Positions 1-25,819 of a DNA stretch of 64,000 nt are shown here, in pieces. The position numbers and the translations under genes are program-made. The stretch spans positions 280,600-344,599 of the forward strand of contig CACVBU010000693.1 of assembly GCA_902728285.1 (NCBI GenBank), given 5' to 3'. Source of the stretch: Clytia hemisphaerica (lineage: Eukaryota; Cnidaria; Hydrozoa; Leptothecata; Clytiidae). The notes under the pieces are model-generated. The model made no database searches. It was not told the origin of the DNA and saw only the letters and a program-made list of their open reading frames with translations. The first letter of the stretch is position 1, and each line of letters opens with the position of its first letter.

Positions 1-1420
1 AGTAGTTTGGCATACATAATATATAATAAAACTATAATTTGCAAAGCATTTTATAGTGTACTACTCAAGCAGACACATTGCCCTGTTTGTTTGTTAAAAA
101 TTCTTGTTTCGCAAAACCCATTAAATCATGCAGCATTAGTGAAAAAATCAAAGTAAAAAATGGCGGGAAAAATAAGAATTCCGAAAAGATAAAGTGCAAA
201 GTCGGTCATTAATGATTTTGCAGGTGCGGGTTTCCCTCAAAAACCCTGAGTACATTTTCTGAGAAATTTCAAAAACGTAACCAGTGATTATAAAAAGATA
301 AAAAATCTTTTGAAAAAGATTAAATTACCAGTGTGTTTATGAGAAATTCTACTAAGGTTCTCACCGTTACAAAAAAATGCGTGGTAAAATCGGGAAGACG
401 TTATTCTCCCTGTCGAGTCAACTTTTCTAATAATTATCAAAACAATTTTCCTTTACACTCCACCTTACAGAGTTTCCATAAAAAGAATAAAGAGCTGTAT
501 ATATCTTAGACAGTGTAGATAGAGCCTCAATGGAGGAGAGTATAATATCACTAATGATAATACCGTGTGTGCGGAGGGTTAATACTATTTTGTTATTAGA
601 ACCGAGATCTCCTGTTCGTCATGGTATCCACGTGCTTTCTTTGGATAGTACAATTTATCATTAAGAAACCAGGTCCTGAATGATTTGTTTATTCAACACG
701 CACAAAATGTAATAGAAACCAGCCAAAAATTTATCAAACAATGCTGAATTAAAAACAGATTTGTATGGAAAAAAGAAATTCTTAGAATTTCACAAGTTCT
801 GCCCATTTTTTTTCCTCTTTCTCTTCTTACCCCCGGTTTTTATTTTTTACTTTCGTTTTCCTCGTTCGTTTTTTTTTTACAAGAACAAATAAATATTTGA
901 ACAGAAGAGTAAAGTGACATTTTTTCAAGGACTAACATCAAACCTATCACCCTAACAGAATTCTAACCATTCAAAATATAATCTCATCACCGAGTTACAT
1001 ACAGTTCATTCAAGTCTTTTTTTAATTTCTTGACCTAAAAAATAATATTAATTGTATTTACAATAGCCACATCTTAAATTATAAATTGGACTATAAAGAT
1101 CAATTTTTGGTGATATAAAAAACAACGATAAAAAAACTTAACGCTTATTATGAAGAATGTATACACGATAGAACTTCAGCGAACAAATAGCCAGCATACC
1201 ACATGAACATGAATGATATCATTTCACATGACCATTGCTCAAAATTTAGTTGTCCTTATTTGTCATCTGCTAAAGCCATTCATCAACGTATCCACATTTG
1301 GTCCTTTTAAGTTTCCTTAAGAATTCCAAACAAAACTCCATGAGCTATAAGTTGTAACAGTTTTATCAAGCCAAAATCAAAGGCTGAAATCCCAATCCGA
1401 ATATGAAAACAGTTTGCATA
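1..1420. other. Downstream flank and probable 3' UTR of katanin
   Basis: AT-rich sequence after the katanin stop codon. No second gene is visible. Candidate poly(A) signals for the minus-strand transcript (TTTATT or TTTAAT on the plus strand) occur near 1020 and 838, but nothing fixes the cleavage site. A T-rich run lies at about 805-880. Confidence 0.4.
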
Positions 1421-14980
<13,560 letters not shown>

Positions 14981-15749
14981 TTTGATCTTATTTAATCTGA
15001 AAAAAGTATATTATTTCAAACTACATAGATATATTAGCATAACTGAAACAAAAGGCATCTTTCCTTGTCTGTATGCATTCCCTATAATCAAATTTGATAC
15101 AGAAAATGCGCTTCCATACAATGGGATCGGCCTCTTTCTAAGGAACTGTCAAATAATGAAGAACCTACACTTTTTATTATTATGCAGCTGTTGTATACAT
15201 TTGAATATAATTCTATGTAACTCCTCCACATTGCTCCACATTAAAGGAAATAGATTTGGATAAAAAGTTACCTATAAGCATTAGTTATTTAGTATCATGC
15301 TTTAGATACTACTTAGCATGCATGTTTTGTGATTTATTTTCTACTTTTGACTTTTGTCGGAACATCTCAGTTTTTTCCAGGCATTTCTGCTTAAAGTAGT
15401 CCATTTTTTCCAGACATTTGGTGAAAAATGCAAGACAAAGTTTCTTTTTTGTAACAAAAATATATAACCTAGGTTACTGTATCTAGGGATTGGAAAATGC
15501 CATTGAATTGAAATTTTGACAAGTATTAGGTATTGATAATACAAGCTTGCAGCCAAAATTTCAGCAAACTCAAACTAGCAGTTGTGCTGGAAGTGAGCAG
15601 GTGGCCGAACTAAAATTTTGCAAATCATCTCCAATCATATCCATATACCGCTGGTCAAAATCTTGAAATTTTAATCTTTAAATATTTACAGTAAATTTCA
15701 CCCCAAGATTTTTCCCCAAAAAGAAATATGAAGATGCTAGAAGATAGAC
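14981..15749. other. Upstream region of katanin
   Basis: Minus-strand 5' flank. A likely 5' UTR intron acceptor is at 14997-14998. I could not place the upstream non-coding exon or a core promoter. No other gene is seen. Confidence 0.35.
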
Positions 15750-16807
15750 GGTGTCAATCGACCAACTACGAGTGAAAATCGCGATCAACCAATCGAATGT
15801 AATTGAACGCGGACGAATAATTGCAATTCGATTGTCGAACGTTATTTAATCTCAATAATGGAACGGCGGATTCCTGGGGTAATATTTGATTGTGTCCCAT
15901 TGGTATTAAGTTCAATTGAGATTCAATTATGTTTGATTAGTTCGATTACGATACTGTTTTATAAGATTGACTGCAATTATATTAGCCCATTCTGATAGAG
16001 CTTTAGGGCCTATTTGTTTCACTTACTATAAATGCTGTAGATGCTATTTGCTAAAAGTGCTATGAAATTCCATGAAAACTTTGAAAATGATAGTAAATAT
16101 TGCAAGTTTTGTTGTCTGCCATCTTTATGATCCCTGGTTGTACTTTGAATTTTGAAAAGTAATTTTCAATCCACTGTTTATTTACGGTTGTGTGACCACC
16201 ATCCCGCCATTATGAAAACAACTGCTATTTTGATTTCAGATATAAACCAGTGCGTGGAGCAAGCTACAGTTTCAGCTCTTCACTTCTCTAATTTGATTGG
16301 TTTAAAATCGGCAATCAGGCTAAGAAAGTATCATCCAGTCTAATTTTAGATGCAATTTTTACTGTGAAGAAATTGCAAACTTTGCTTTGCTTGCAGAAGG
16401 TTGATGTTTTTACTATTTTTGCTGAAAGGGAGTTTGCAAGTTTATTTACAAAAAGTGCTACAGATCTGGACAGAAAAAATTGAATCGAGTGCACTTGTAG
16501 TAAACATAGCAAAAATAGTGATGAAACAAATAGGCCCTTAGCCAAGTGGTAAATCACTCAAGTAAGTGTTAGTGATTTTGATTTATTATTGATTTGTGAT
16601 TGATTTTTAATTTGCTTTTTATTTATTTTCAAAGTGTTCAAGATTCTTTTTATTTAGTGATTTACTCCTCGGCTTTAGCGTGGACGGCCCCAAATACAGC
16701 ATTGGAAAATCAGATAATGGATGAGGGCATAATTACACCACAAGACAAGAGCAATCAAAGTGAACGAATGTAATTGAATCGCGTTCAACATTTGTTTGAT
16801 TGACACC
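15750..16807. mobile_element. TIR element (GGTGTCAATC ends)
   Basis: The left end GGTGTCAATCGACCAAC and right end TGATTGACACC are inverted. The subterminal segment AATGTAATTGAA..CGCG is also mirrored near both ends. It contains the nested Harbinger-like MITE at 16006-16537. No coding frame was found. Confidence 0.5.
16006..16537. mobile_element. Tourist/Harbinger-like MITE nested in 15750-16807
   Basis: Inverted ends GGGCCTATTTGTTTCA and TGAAACAAATAGGCCC are flanked by TTA at 16003-16005 and 16538-16540. The element is 532 bp. GGGCC ends with a TTA duplication are typical of PIF/Harbinger (Tourist-type) MITEs. No transposase is present. Confidence 0.75.
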
Positions 16808-16819
16808 ACCTGGTCGAAG

Positions 16820-16866
16820 GGTGTCAAAATTAGAAGAGGGATGTCAATATTAGACTGACTTACGCT
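16820..16866. repeat. Half-copy of the CCGTAAGT terminal repeat family
   Basis: Contains ATTAGAAGAGGGATGTCAAT followed by ATTAGACTGACTTACG. This matches one arm of the hairpin at 25501-25594. Confidence 0.55.
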
Positions 16867-17482
16867 AGTATCTACTCTGTACCAGAGTATATCCTGCGTT
16901 TATCGTTTCGTAGTACGGCAATGAGTTTTGTAGTTTTGTAGTAGTGCCTCTATGGTAATGAATTTCGAAATTTGCCATAGATTTTGGGTCTGTATACAGA
17001 CAAAATGTATAGTATCGAGAGAAGGGCTTTTTGAGAGTTTTATAAGCTGATTGCTTCTGGCGCTCATTCATGGACTGTTTATTCAATTTCAATCATTAAG
17101 ATTGTTGCATTTCACACAGCCCTTATTTTTGGTGCCTATGGCCTTTCAGTGCCTTGCCCAACGGGGAGCTGCAAAATCTCACCCTTCATACATAACGCCT
17201 CTTTTATTTGTTTCAATCCGTGATCCTAGAGCACAGGATTCGGCATAAGAAAAATTTACATATGTTGTCATCGCACGCCTAGATCCTAGTTTATTTTAGT
17301 CTAGACGTGCGATTATTCAAACACTTTTAAAAAAACTTACATTACAAGTGATTTCTTCGCATGCATCTTACAACAGATCAGGAAATATCACATGTAATAA
17401 ATCTCACGCCTCAATGATTCTAAGCGTGTGTGGAGGCATGCGCGTGTGATTACACACCCCATATGTCGAAGCTTTAGAGCAC

Positions 17483-17873
17483 TCCATTAATTTTCACGAG
17501 CCTTTTATTTTCACGCAGAATACCTTCGCGAAAATAAAATGCGTGCAAAATAGGCCGTGAAATTTAAAGGATGTGCGAATTAATAATATTTCTGAACGTG
17601 TAGAAATCTCCACCTTACGGCTTTTTTATAAAATGGGATCTTGCTTCATGTTAAACATGCCTCTGGGATGTAAAATCTAGCTTTTAAAATGCACACTTGA
17701 AGTAAGTATAAAACTTCTTATTTCACGTATTTTTACTCTCTTTATCTATAAATCATCGTCAAAAACACTCCGAAAATATCCCAGAATTTTCAAGATGCAC
17801 GAAAATTAAAGGGTGCGCAAATATCCTATTTCACGTGTTACGCGAAAATCAAAGGCGCACAAAAATTAATGGA
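17483..17873. mobile_element. MITE with TCCATTAATTTT ends
   Basis: Left TCCATTAATTTTCACG and right CACAAAAATTAATGGA are inverted. Subterminal TTTTCGCG-type motifs appear on both sides. No clear target duplication was found. Confidence 0.55.
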
Positions 17874-18349
17874 ATTAAGGTATTTCTCATCTTCAAATTT
17901 AATGCAAGAGTTAGATTGTCAACAAAGTGTCGTAAAAAATCATTGAATAAAAGAAGAACTTAAAATCTTATTGAAGGATTGGTGCAAAAAAGTGAAACAT
18001 GGAAAAGTGAAGCATGGAAAAGTGAAAAAGGGAAAAGTTTCATTTTTTTATTTCTTTAATCGCAATGGGGGATTTGGAAAATGTTCTATGTTTGTTTTTT
18101 TGCACAAACCCCTGTAACTATGGGCAAACACCCTGTTGCTAAGATGTAATCTTTATAAAATAGGAGTTTTAGTCTATAAAGTTAAGTAAATAATGACATT
18201 ATAAAAAATTAGGAGTTGTGTACATCAATTTACAACAAAATGTTTTTTCATGCTCAATAGGATGCTGATGCAAGTGGATATAGAACGATATGTTTTGAAA
18301 ACATTAAATGTTCCAAGAGAGCTGTTTTAGAGATAGTGACATCATTTCA

Positions 18350-18498
18350 GGATCGAATTAGCGTATCGCATTTCGCAATTCGCGATGCGTTTTTGGATTA
18401 CTTACAAGCTAAAAATTGAAAATTGATCCATTTTAGGATGCAAAATCATGCTTATCAAAAAATTGCGATGCACTTTCCATCCCTTATTTCGATGCCTG
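18350..18498 (+). repeat. Dispersed 150-bp repeat, copy 1
   Basis: Nearly identical to 32154-32303 in the same orientation, starting GAATTAGCGTATCGCATTTC and ending CCCTTATTTCGATGCCTG. It has imperfect inverted ends (GGATCGAA versus TTTCCATCC). The few differences suggest recent spread. Confidence 0.8.
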
Positions 18499-20346
18499 CA
18501 TTTTTATCAAAAACACAAAGCAGGGGATAAAAATATTGATATTTTTATAAAATATAAACCTTTGACACTTTCTTCATCAATTATTGTTATCATACCCAAG
18601 GTGATGCAAGAGATACAATAAGTTAAAATATAGCGATTGTGAAATAGCTATTTTTCTGTCAGGAGGCTGTTTAAAGGTAGGATAAATATTTTTAACACGT
18701 GTATAACATGTAGTAACATGCACATGAAATTGAAAAGATAACTAACTTCTGTACTATACATGTGTGATTAAAATGTGCAATACATAATACAGGTATTACA
18801 GGTCACAGAATGCAAAAGCATGTGAATAGTTTTTGACTTTTATTAAGGTTCTAGATCAATAAATTACCTTCAGAATGATATTTCTAACAATTACAAGTGT
18901 TTTCAAACATTTTCTTTGTGTTTTATAGTAATTAAAGCTGACTTATCACCGCTGACCTGAGTCCTGTCTCCCGTCTACTGCTACCTGTCTCCTGAAACCA
19001 ACTGGGCCAAGCCACTTCCACAACCTACCGTGAAGTCTGGTAACTTGCATCAGTAGAGGGAAACTTGCATAGCCATCAACATGGTTTCTGCCTACTTTTT
19101 CAGTCCCCCCTTAAAATGCAATTTTGCCCTTAAAGAAAACTCCCGCCCTTAAATCGAACAAAAATTACCAGTACCCCTTGTTAGAATGTCCCCCCCTTAA
19201 AATGAAAAAAAAAAAGAGGAGTCCCCCCTCAGATTTTTATTTTTAGAATTTGACAATAACAAAGTACAACGATTGGTTTGATATAATGCCATCAACATTA
19301 TATTGGGTACATAATGATATCCAACTAAATAAAATTCAATAAAAAGAAATCATTGGAAATAAACTGGATCCTATAATCAAATGATACAAATAAAACTTTT
19401 TATGAATAAAACCAAACAAAAGATGCTGTATCTGGTATAACAGTTGCGTTTTGATCTTAGGCCTTGTAAATTATCTTTATCATTAGATTTGAACTGGGAG
19501 TGTTTTCTGATTGTAGTCCTAGTTTACGTTAGGTCAAGCAAGTGGTCTTCCAAAGTAGAGAATTTAGGCAGTAAAACACAAGCAAGATTTCATGCTTATG
19601 ACATTGATTTTGGATGTGACAGAGCTTAAAATGTCAAATATCATTAATGTCAAACATCATTGATGTTGATCCAAGTTGACCTAACTATTTCAAAAAAATC
19701 TTTGTACCCTTCAGCAAACAATTTTTACAATAGAGAGAGAGAGAGAGAAAAAAGGATGCAGATTCATGGGCCCGGCGAGCCATTTGACTGGGGGGGGCAA
19801 GATTGAGGAAAAAAATGTCGCCCACCATGGTTGGGCGATGAAGAAAAATTTTCACTTTTTACACCCTCAAAACACCTTAAAACGTTATCTAATTGGGGAG
19901 AATAATAGTTTTTTATGGTTTGATTTGGTCTGTTAAAGGTTGTTCTAATGTACATAGCTTTCAATAATATAGCATGGTCTGCAAATTAGTGGGCATGAGA
20001 TTGTGAGCACAAAAACGGGAAAGAAGACAAAGATTATTAGAAAAATTATTAGACAAAGAAAATTATTATCAATAAAGCCAAATATTTTAACCCCCCCTTT
20101 TTTTTCTTATTTTGATAGATTCTTGCAGCTCTTGATAAAGAATCCCCCCCTTATTTAAAAAAAATGAAAAAAATCCCCCCTTTTTTTAATGGCAATTTTG
20201 GGAAGAAACCATGCATCAAATGACTGACCAATCAAAGCAAATTTCAAAGCAAATGAATTACCCAGCTCCGCTCGCAGCTCTAATCTCATATTTGCTGCCC
20301 TGCAAGTAATTTTGGCAAGTTTAGTTGCCAACAGAATCACCAGATA

Positions 20347-21378
20347 TCTATATTATAATACGCTTAAATCGGAACTCTCCCATTCTCGCATGAGGCTTTT
20401 TCGCTACTATTTTTAAATACACGGCAATTCTTTTCGCGCCTTTTTGATTGTATATTCAATTCTATTCGCCAAGTGCACTTCCATTCAAGAGAGCACATTT
20501 GTCCTTGATGGAGAAACACAACTGACTGTGCAATAGCACTATCATCAGCATAATTATATTTTAAAAAAAGTTTATGTCGGTTATGAAATAATTGATTACT
20601 GGAATACGTCGAAGTAAAATTTGAGTTTTCAAAAAGACATCATATTCTGATTACCCTTGAGATAATAAGCCCGATGACTTTCTTCTATTTGATCTTGATA
20701 AAAAGTTCAATTTAAATGGACTTGACAATATGAGAAACGTTGATGACTTATTCCAATCATTAAATTTTTTATCAATGTTGCTATTTTTGTTCATTGAGAT
20801 AGCAAAAGAAAACGCTTTTACTTACGCATTGAGTTTAATTGTTAAATAATTGTTGACTCTGTTAAGAGGTATTGAAAAAAGGCACTCTTTATATTCCACC
20901 GTACGCACGGCTTGGAGTGATCGGTGTTGCAATCCTCTAATTAATTTGAATTTCTATTTGTTTTTTTATCTTCATCCTTGCGTGAGGAAAATAATAGTCT
21001 TTCCTCTCCCAAAAACCCAAAAAAAAGCACGTTTAAAGTCAATTTTCACCAATATTTGCATCAGCATTATTTTTAGCGAGTCAAGAACATTATTGTTTGA
21101 AGGTTTTCAAAAAAAATTATGACAAATATACAATTTAAAGGAGAAGAAAAATCAATTCAACTAAAAATACTTTCCCATATTTTTAATGGCATTAATTTAG
21201 TTTCCCTTAAATTTTTAACATCAATTTTTACGAAGGCCTAAATTTAAGACAATTTCTTCTCGCAAAATAAGTACATTTGTATACAAATCCCTACAAGTTT
21301 CTGAAAAATAGAAAAGCGAGCGAAGCGAGCGTATTAAAAGGAGTAAGAAGTCGTCTCGGACGACGCCGGGACGGCTAG
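20347..21378 (+). mobile_element. Non-autonomous Helitron
   Basis: The 5' end is TCTATATTATAATACGC, preceded by A. The 3' end is CTAG followed by T, with a GC-rich hairpin (GTCGTCTCGGACGAC) just upstream. Helitrons insert between A and T, start with TC and end in CTRR after such a hairpin, all as seen here. About 1.03 kb long, with no Rep/helicase frame. Confidence 0.7.
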
Positions 21379-22052
21379 TCTATTATATATTAATAGCTGT
21401 AGTCTGTATGTGACTTTGTTTGTTTGTCCTGGTTTGTCTGTCTGTACGTGTGTTACTTTCATTTTCGCAATGTTTTTGTTGATAGAGCCTGGTTTAGACT
21501 TTGTCTGGCCTTTGTTTTGAAATTAAACACCCATCTACATTAAGCAATTTCAATTTCTGCCCTGACTTGCCTGCTCTTTTTTTCTCTTTTCTTTTATATA
21601 TTTCGAATGTAATTGACAACCTCATTTGATAACTACTCATAATGACATTTCAAAACAAAACAAAATCTTTTTACAGAAAAGAACAAATCTACAGTAAAAC
21701 TAAATATAAAAATCAAAAAGTTATGACCAAGGCTAAAAAAGCGCAACTTAAAATTGTCTTTGTTATTTTTTGAATTTGATAATAAGATTTACACTATTCT
21801 ATTTTATTTGCATGGTATTTTTTACCTTTGTCCTAAGAATCTCATTTTTTTTATTTCACTCCTTTATCTTGGCACCAAAGCTTTTCAAAGTATAGAGAGT
21901 TTGACGGCAAAATTAAAGAAAAAAATTGCAGTTAAAAATAATCTAGCAAGAAATACATATAGATATACATTTTACCACTCACAAATTTTGTAAACCAGGT
22001 TTGTTTTGATTTAACTCTGTTTAACTTTGTATTTTAATGACCGACCAAGTCA
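21379..22052 (+). mobile_element. Second Helitron-like 5' end, 3' limit unknown
   Basis: Starts TCTATTATATATTAATAGC directly after the CTAG of the previous Helitron. It resembles animal Helitron 5' termini. I did not find a matching CTAG-plus-hairpin end, so the stated end is nominal. The 79-codon frame at 21754-21993 is not recognisable. Confidence 0.4.
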
Positions 22053-22119
22053 TTTATTTGAGAGCTATGCGTGTTAGCCTCTACTGATGCAAGTTACCCG
22101 TTGTCACGGTATCTTTGCT

Positions 22120-24143
22120 GAGGCTCGGAAAACACGAGTTAAAAAACACGAGTTAAAAAACACGAGTTAAAAAACAGTTAAAAACTAGCTGTGTTGTAAA
22201 AACACGAGTTACAAAAAACACGAGTTACGTTAAATGTGACGTCATCAATGGGAAATTATGACGTCACAAGTAGATAATTTAACTCTTCAATTTATGGTGC
22301 ACCTTAAACTGATGAGTTAATTAACTCGTCAATTTATGGTGTACCATAATCTTACGAGTTAATTAACTCGTCAATTTATGGTGCACCTAAAACTGACGAT
22401 TAATTACTCGCAAGTTGGTGCACCGTAATCGGACTTACTAGTTAATTAACGCGTCAATTTATGGTGCACCTTAAATTGACGAGTTAAATTTTCATGAAAC
22501 CAAGTTGGTCAAAAATTCTAAAATGGTGATTAAAATAGCATACATTCAATATATTATCAAATTGAAATTATTAGTAGGCAAAATAGGTTCATTACGTGTA
22601 CAATTTAAAAATAATGTTTTGCTAAAAAAGAATATTTTTAAATGACGACATAAAAAGGAAAACAGTTATTAAATGAATTAAAGATTTTTAAAAGTGACAA
22701 TGAATAGAATTATTCAGGAATCGTAACCTTGTTAAAGTTCTATGTCGATTTCATACGCAATCGGAAATTCAAATTTTTCATCAAACAAAAACAGTTTGCA
22801 AAATATGTTTCCGGAATTTGAAACGAACGTGTTTATCACACAATGGAAACAATATGATAAATACCTGATTTCTGGGATAAAAGATATATTTTAAATAGGT
22901 TTAAAGAATTTTATCTGATTGAAAGATTTCTAGAGAGACATTAAAAAGAAACAAACGGCTTCGCAAAAATCTTTAAATGTAAATTAGGCATCGACAAATT
23001 AGTGTTGCGATTTTTGTCATCTCAGAGAAGAAGTCATTGCATTGTTTTTTCGCGCGCGTTCTATTTTGTCCCAATCAAATTCGAAAGATTCGAAAATGTT
23101 GCAATCAAAATCAAAACAAAAAGTTCCATTTGTGACTTTGGCAGACTGTGGCAGTGGCTTTTGAAAAGACATTGAGCTTTCAAAAAGTAAAACCTATAAT
23201 TCTTACTCTCATTTTAAAATAAAACTTGAGAATGAAGGAAATTGTAATTAATTAAATGAGATCGATGAAAGAGTTGTAGTAGAGAAGGAATGCTTTGTTT
23301 GCTCCAGTTTTCGCTGTGACTTCTTGCCTTCGAAATTCAGTTTTCAAAGGCAGCCTTTATTTATCTAAACTTTATTCTTATCAAATGGTGATTCAATTTT
23401 GGATATAAAAAACTCCCAAGGATGACCAGTAAGTTTTTATTTGATTTGGAGATGAAAAATGGCAAAAAAAGAATAAGTAGGAGTAGCTAGAGACAACTTT
23501 CGGCCATTTGTACAAATAGGGATTTCTTTTTCGAAGTTTTTCTTCCAGTAAGACTATTAACTGAAAATTAAGCTGCTAGTTTGAAAATCAAACCAAACCC
23601 AGCTTGATGGTTAATTTACTTTTGAAGATAAATGTAAAATATGTTTTGAATTTTTAAATGCTTTGAGTTCTTTATAAAATTAAAAACTAATACTCATGCC
23701 AAAATTTCCTATATACCCTTTACGTCAAAATCTAGATTTCAGAAAAGTTACACAAAACTTTTATCATGCCATCTCTTCTCGCTCGAAAATCACCACATTC
23801 CTCGAAAGAAAACAAGAAAACCCATAACATTATACATATTTGGCACAAAAAATAATTTAACCACCATTTTAGAATTTTTGACCAACTTTGTTTCATGAAA
23901 ATTTAACTCGTCAATTTAAGGTGCACCATAAATTGACGAGTTAATTAACTTGTAAGATTAAGGTGAGCCATAAATTGATGAGTTAATTAACTCGTAAGAT
24001 TAAGGTGCACCATAAATTGACGAGTTAATTATCTACTTGTGACGTCATAATTTCCCATTGATGACGTCACATTTAACGTAACTCGTGTTTTTGTAACTCG
24101 TGTTTTTTAACTTGTGTTTTTTAACTCGTGTTTTCCGAGCCTC
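22120..24143. mobile_element. MULE-like element with long inverted termini
   Basis: GAGGCTCGGAAAACACGAG and its reverse complement form the tips. An exact 9-bp duplication, ATCTTTGCT, sits at 22111-22119 and 24144-24152. The termini are long (about 430 bp left, 290 bp right) and contain repeated AACACGAGTTAAAA units, two TGACGTCA-type sites and GAGTTAATTAACTCGTCAAT units. The 1.3 kb core has no transposase. Long termini with 9-bp duplications are the Mutator-like pattern; that assignment is inferred. Confidence 0.8.
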
Positions 24144-24157
24144 ATCTTTGCTAATCT

Positions 24158-25401
24158 CATTGAGTTTAAAGCCCGAAAGGCTAGAGTAGAATCTCTAACT
24201 TTTCTTGGGCAAGAAAAAGTGATGCGAAGCCACTTATTTCCCATTCTAGTGATAGACTTTATATGGGAGAAGAATCTCTCGAAACGTAAACAAACGTAAA
24301 TCTCGTGATCCGCCAAGCCACAATAAACTTCCAATATGAATATCACTGGGCAGTCTGGGAAATCCTTCTAATTGCACGCTTAACTTTCCTGGGCATAAAC
24401 TTGTAAATACACGCTTATCATATTACGCCCTGTGCAATTGCAGGCTTAATTTTCCGCCCTGCTTGAGGAAGCTCGAGTGAATTAGTGGGGTTCAGTTTAT
24501 TTTAAGAGATGACACCATGGTCAAACGGACGAAAATTTATTTTTGCATCGGAACATCTACATTGAATTTTGCTAAAATAGTCCTGGAATATCCAATTTTA
24601 TTCTAGGAAAACTCAAGGAAAATGGCTTGTTTTGAGCTCACACGAAAAAAAAGTGCTTTCATTTCTCAGAATAATAGAGGTAATTATTTTTACAACTCAC
24701 ACTTTTTTATCACATTAGAATTGACATCTTGACATTTTAGTCATCTTGTCAGATGTTTTGTTTCGAGAGTTGCAATATAGTTTATTGTTCAACTTGAAGG
24801 GGGAATGTTTGTAAACATAGAATTTTTTTTCATAGCAGTTATTTGGGGGGTCGGATTTAAGCAGGGCTGTCAGAATTAGGACCACTCACGGTAAGTGAAA
24901 ATACAGGCCAGATAATCAACCAGTCCCATGTTTTGACCAATTGTCCCAAGTTAGAACAGTTGATGGTAGATTTCCATTTCCAAAAAGATAAGAAAGATTT
25001 CCATATTTTGTCCAATTTGTTGAGGGCTGACCAGGCTTTAGCTAGTCTGATTTCCATATCCCGTAATCTTGATATAGGAGTTTAAGCATAGACTGCCTGA
25101 ACAAACCTATGCTCAGAGCACATTTTTCCGATGATTTTAGCACCGCCCAACCGCCTGAGTGCATTTTCCTGATGATTTAAGATGCCGACCGACCAACTCA
25201 TATTTTGGGGCTGGAAATGACGCAAACACAACTTTATATTAATGACCCAGGTCAAATGGAGGAATAGATATTGATAGACTTAACTTTTCAACTCAGCGTT
25301 TGTGTAAAAACTATGTGCAGGCCTTCTGGATGGGAAATCAAATGGCATCGTTTCCCTTCGAGGAGTCTCGAGTCTAGCCCTTCGGGCTTTGGAAGTCAAT
25401 G
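24158..25401. mobile_element. TIR element (CATTGAGTTTAAAGCCC ends), copy A
   Basis: The left end CATTGAGTTTAAAGCCCGAA and the right end GGGCTTTGGAAGTCAATG are inverted. Inside are GAAGCCACTTATTTCCC-type arms and GTTTGTGTAAAAAC segments shared with 38018-38232. The middle contains unrelated sequence, probably an insertion. Confidence 0.6.
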
Positions 25402-25500
25402 GCTTATCTGCATGCATGCATTTGCACCTGCTAAAAACTACTATATACTGTATAGCTAGCTATAGCTTAGCCTGGAGATCCATGCTATGATTTCTTATTC

Positions 25501-25594
25501 TATACTGTAAGTTGGTCTAATGTTGACATCCCTCTTCTAATTTTGACATCAAAATTAGAAGAGGGATGTCGACATTAGACCAACTTACGGTATA
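25501..25594. repeat. Near-perfect 94-bp hairpin
   Basis: The two arms pair almost without mismatch: GTAAGTTGGTCTAATGTTG and ATTAGACCAACTTAC, with AGAAGAGGGATGTC inside. It looks like two terminal repeats of one TIR family fused head to head. Confidence 0.8.
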
Positions 25595-25819
25595 CTGATG
25601 GCAAAATATAAAGCATGGTATGGGCTGAGAGTTTGAATTTCCAAGATCCTAACGGTTGAAAACATAATAGCCAATCAAATTTTGTTATTCTTTTACTGGT
25701 CACACTTTCTTAGAGAAAGCGCAAGTTCCGAAATATGGTTTTTATTTTAGTAAGTGAGGACAGCGCTAAATTCGAATTTCCCACTGTAAATTTTTTGAGG
25801 CAGATTTGTGCCTCACAGG

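Larger units (their letters stand above)
19038..22099. repeat. Inverted repeat pair about 3 kb apart
   Basis: GGTAACTTGCATCAGTAGAG at about 19039 is mirrored by CTCTACTGATGCAAGTTACC at about 22079. Similarity runs about 45 bp inward (GCATAGC on both sides). This may mark the termini of a larger composite element, now invaded by the Helitron copies. Confidence 0.45.

Noticed and set aside
22742-22897. 51-codon frame starting ATGTCGATTTCATACGC inside the 22120-24143 element
   Set aside because: Codon-like texture, but short and without similarity I can recognise. Not enough to call a captured gene.
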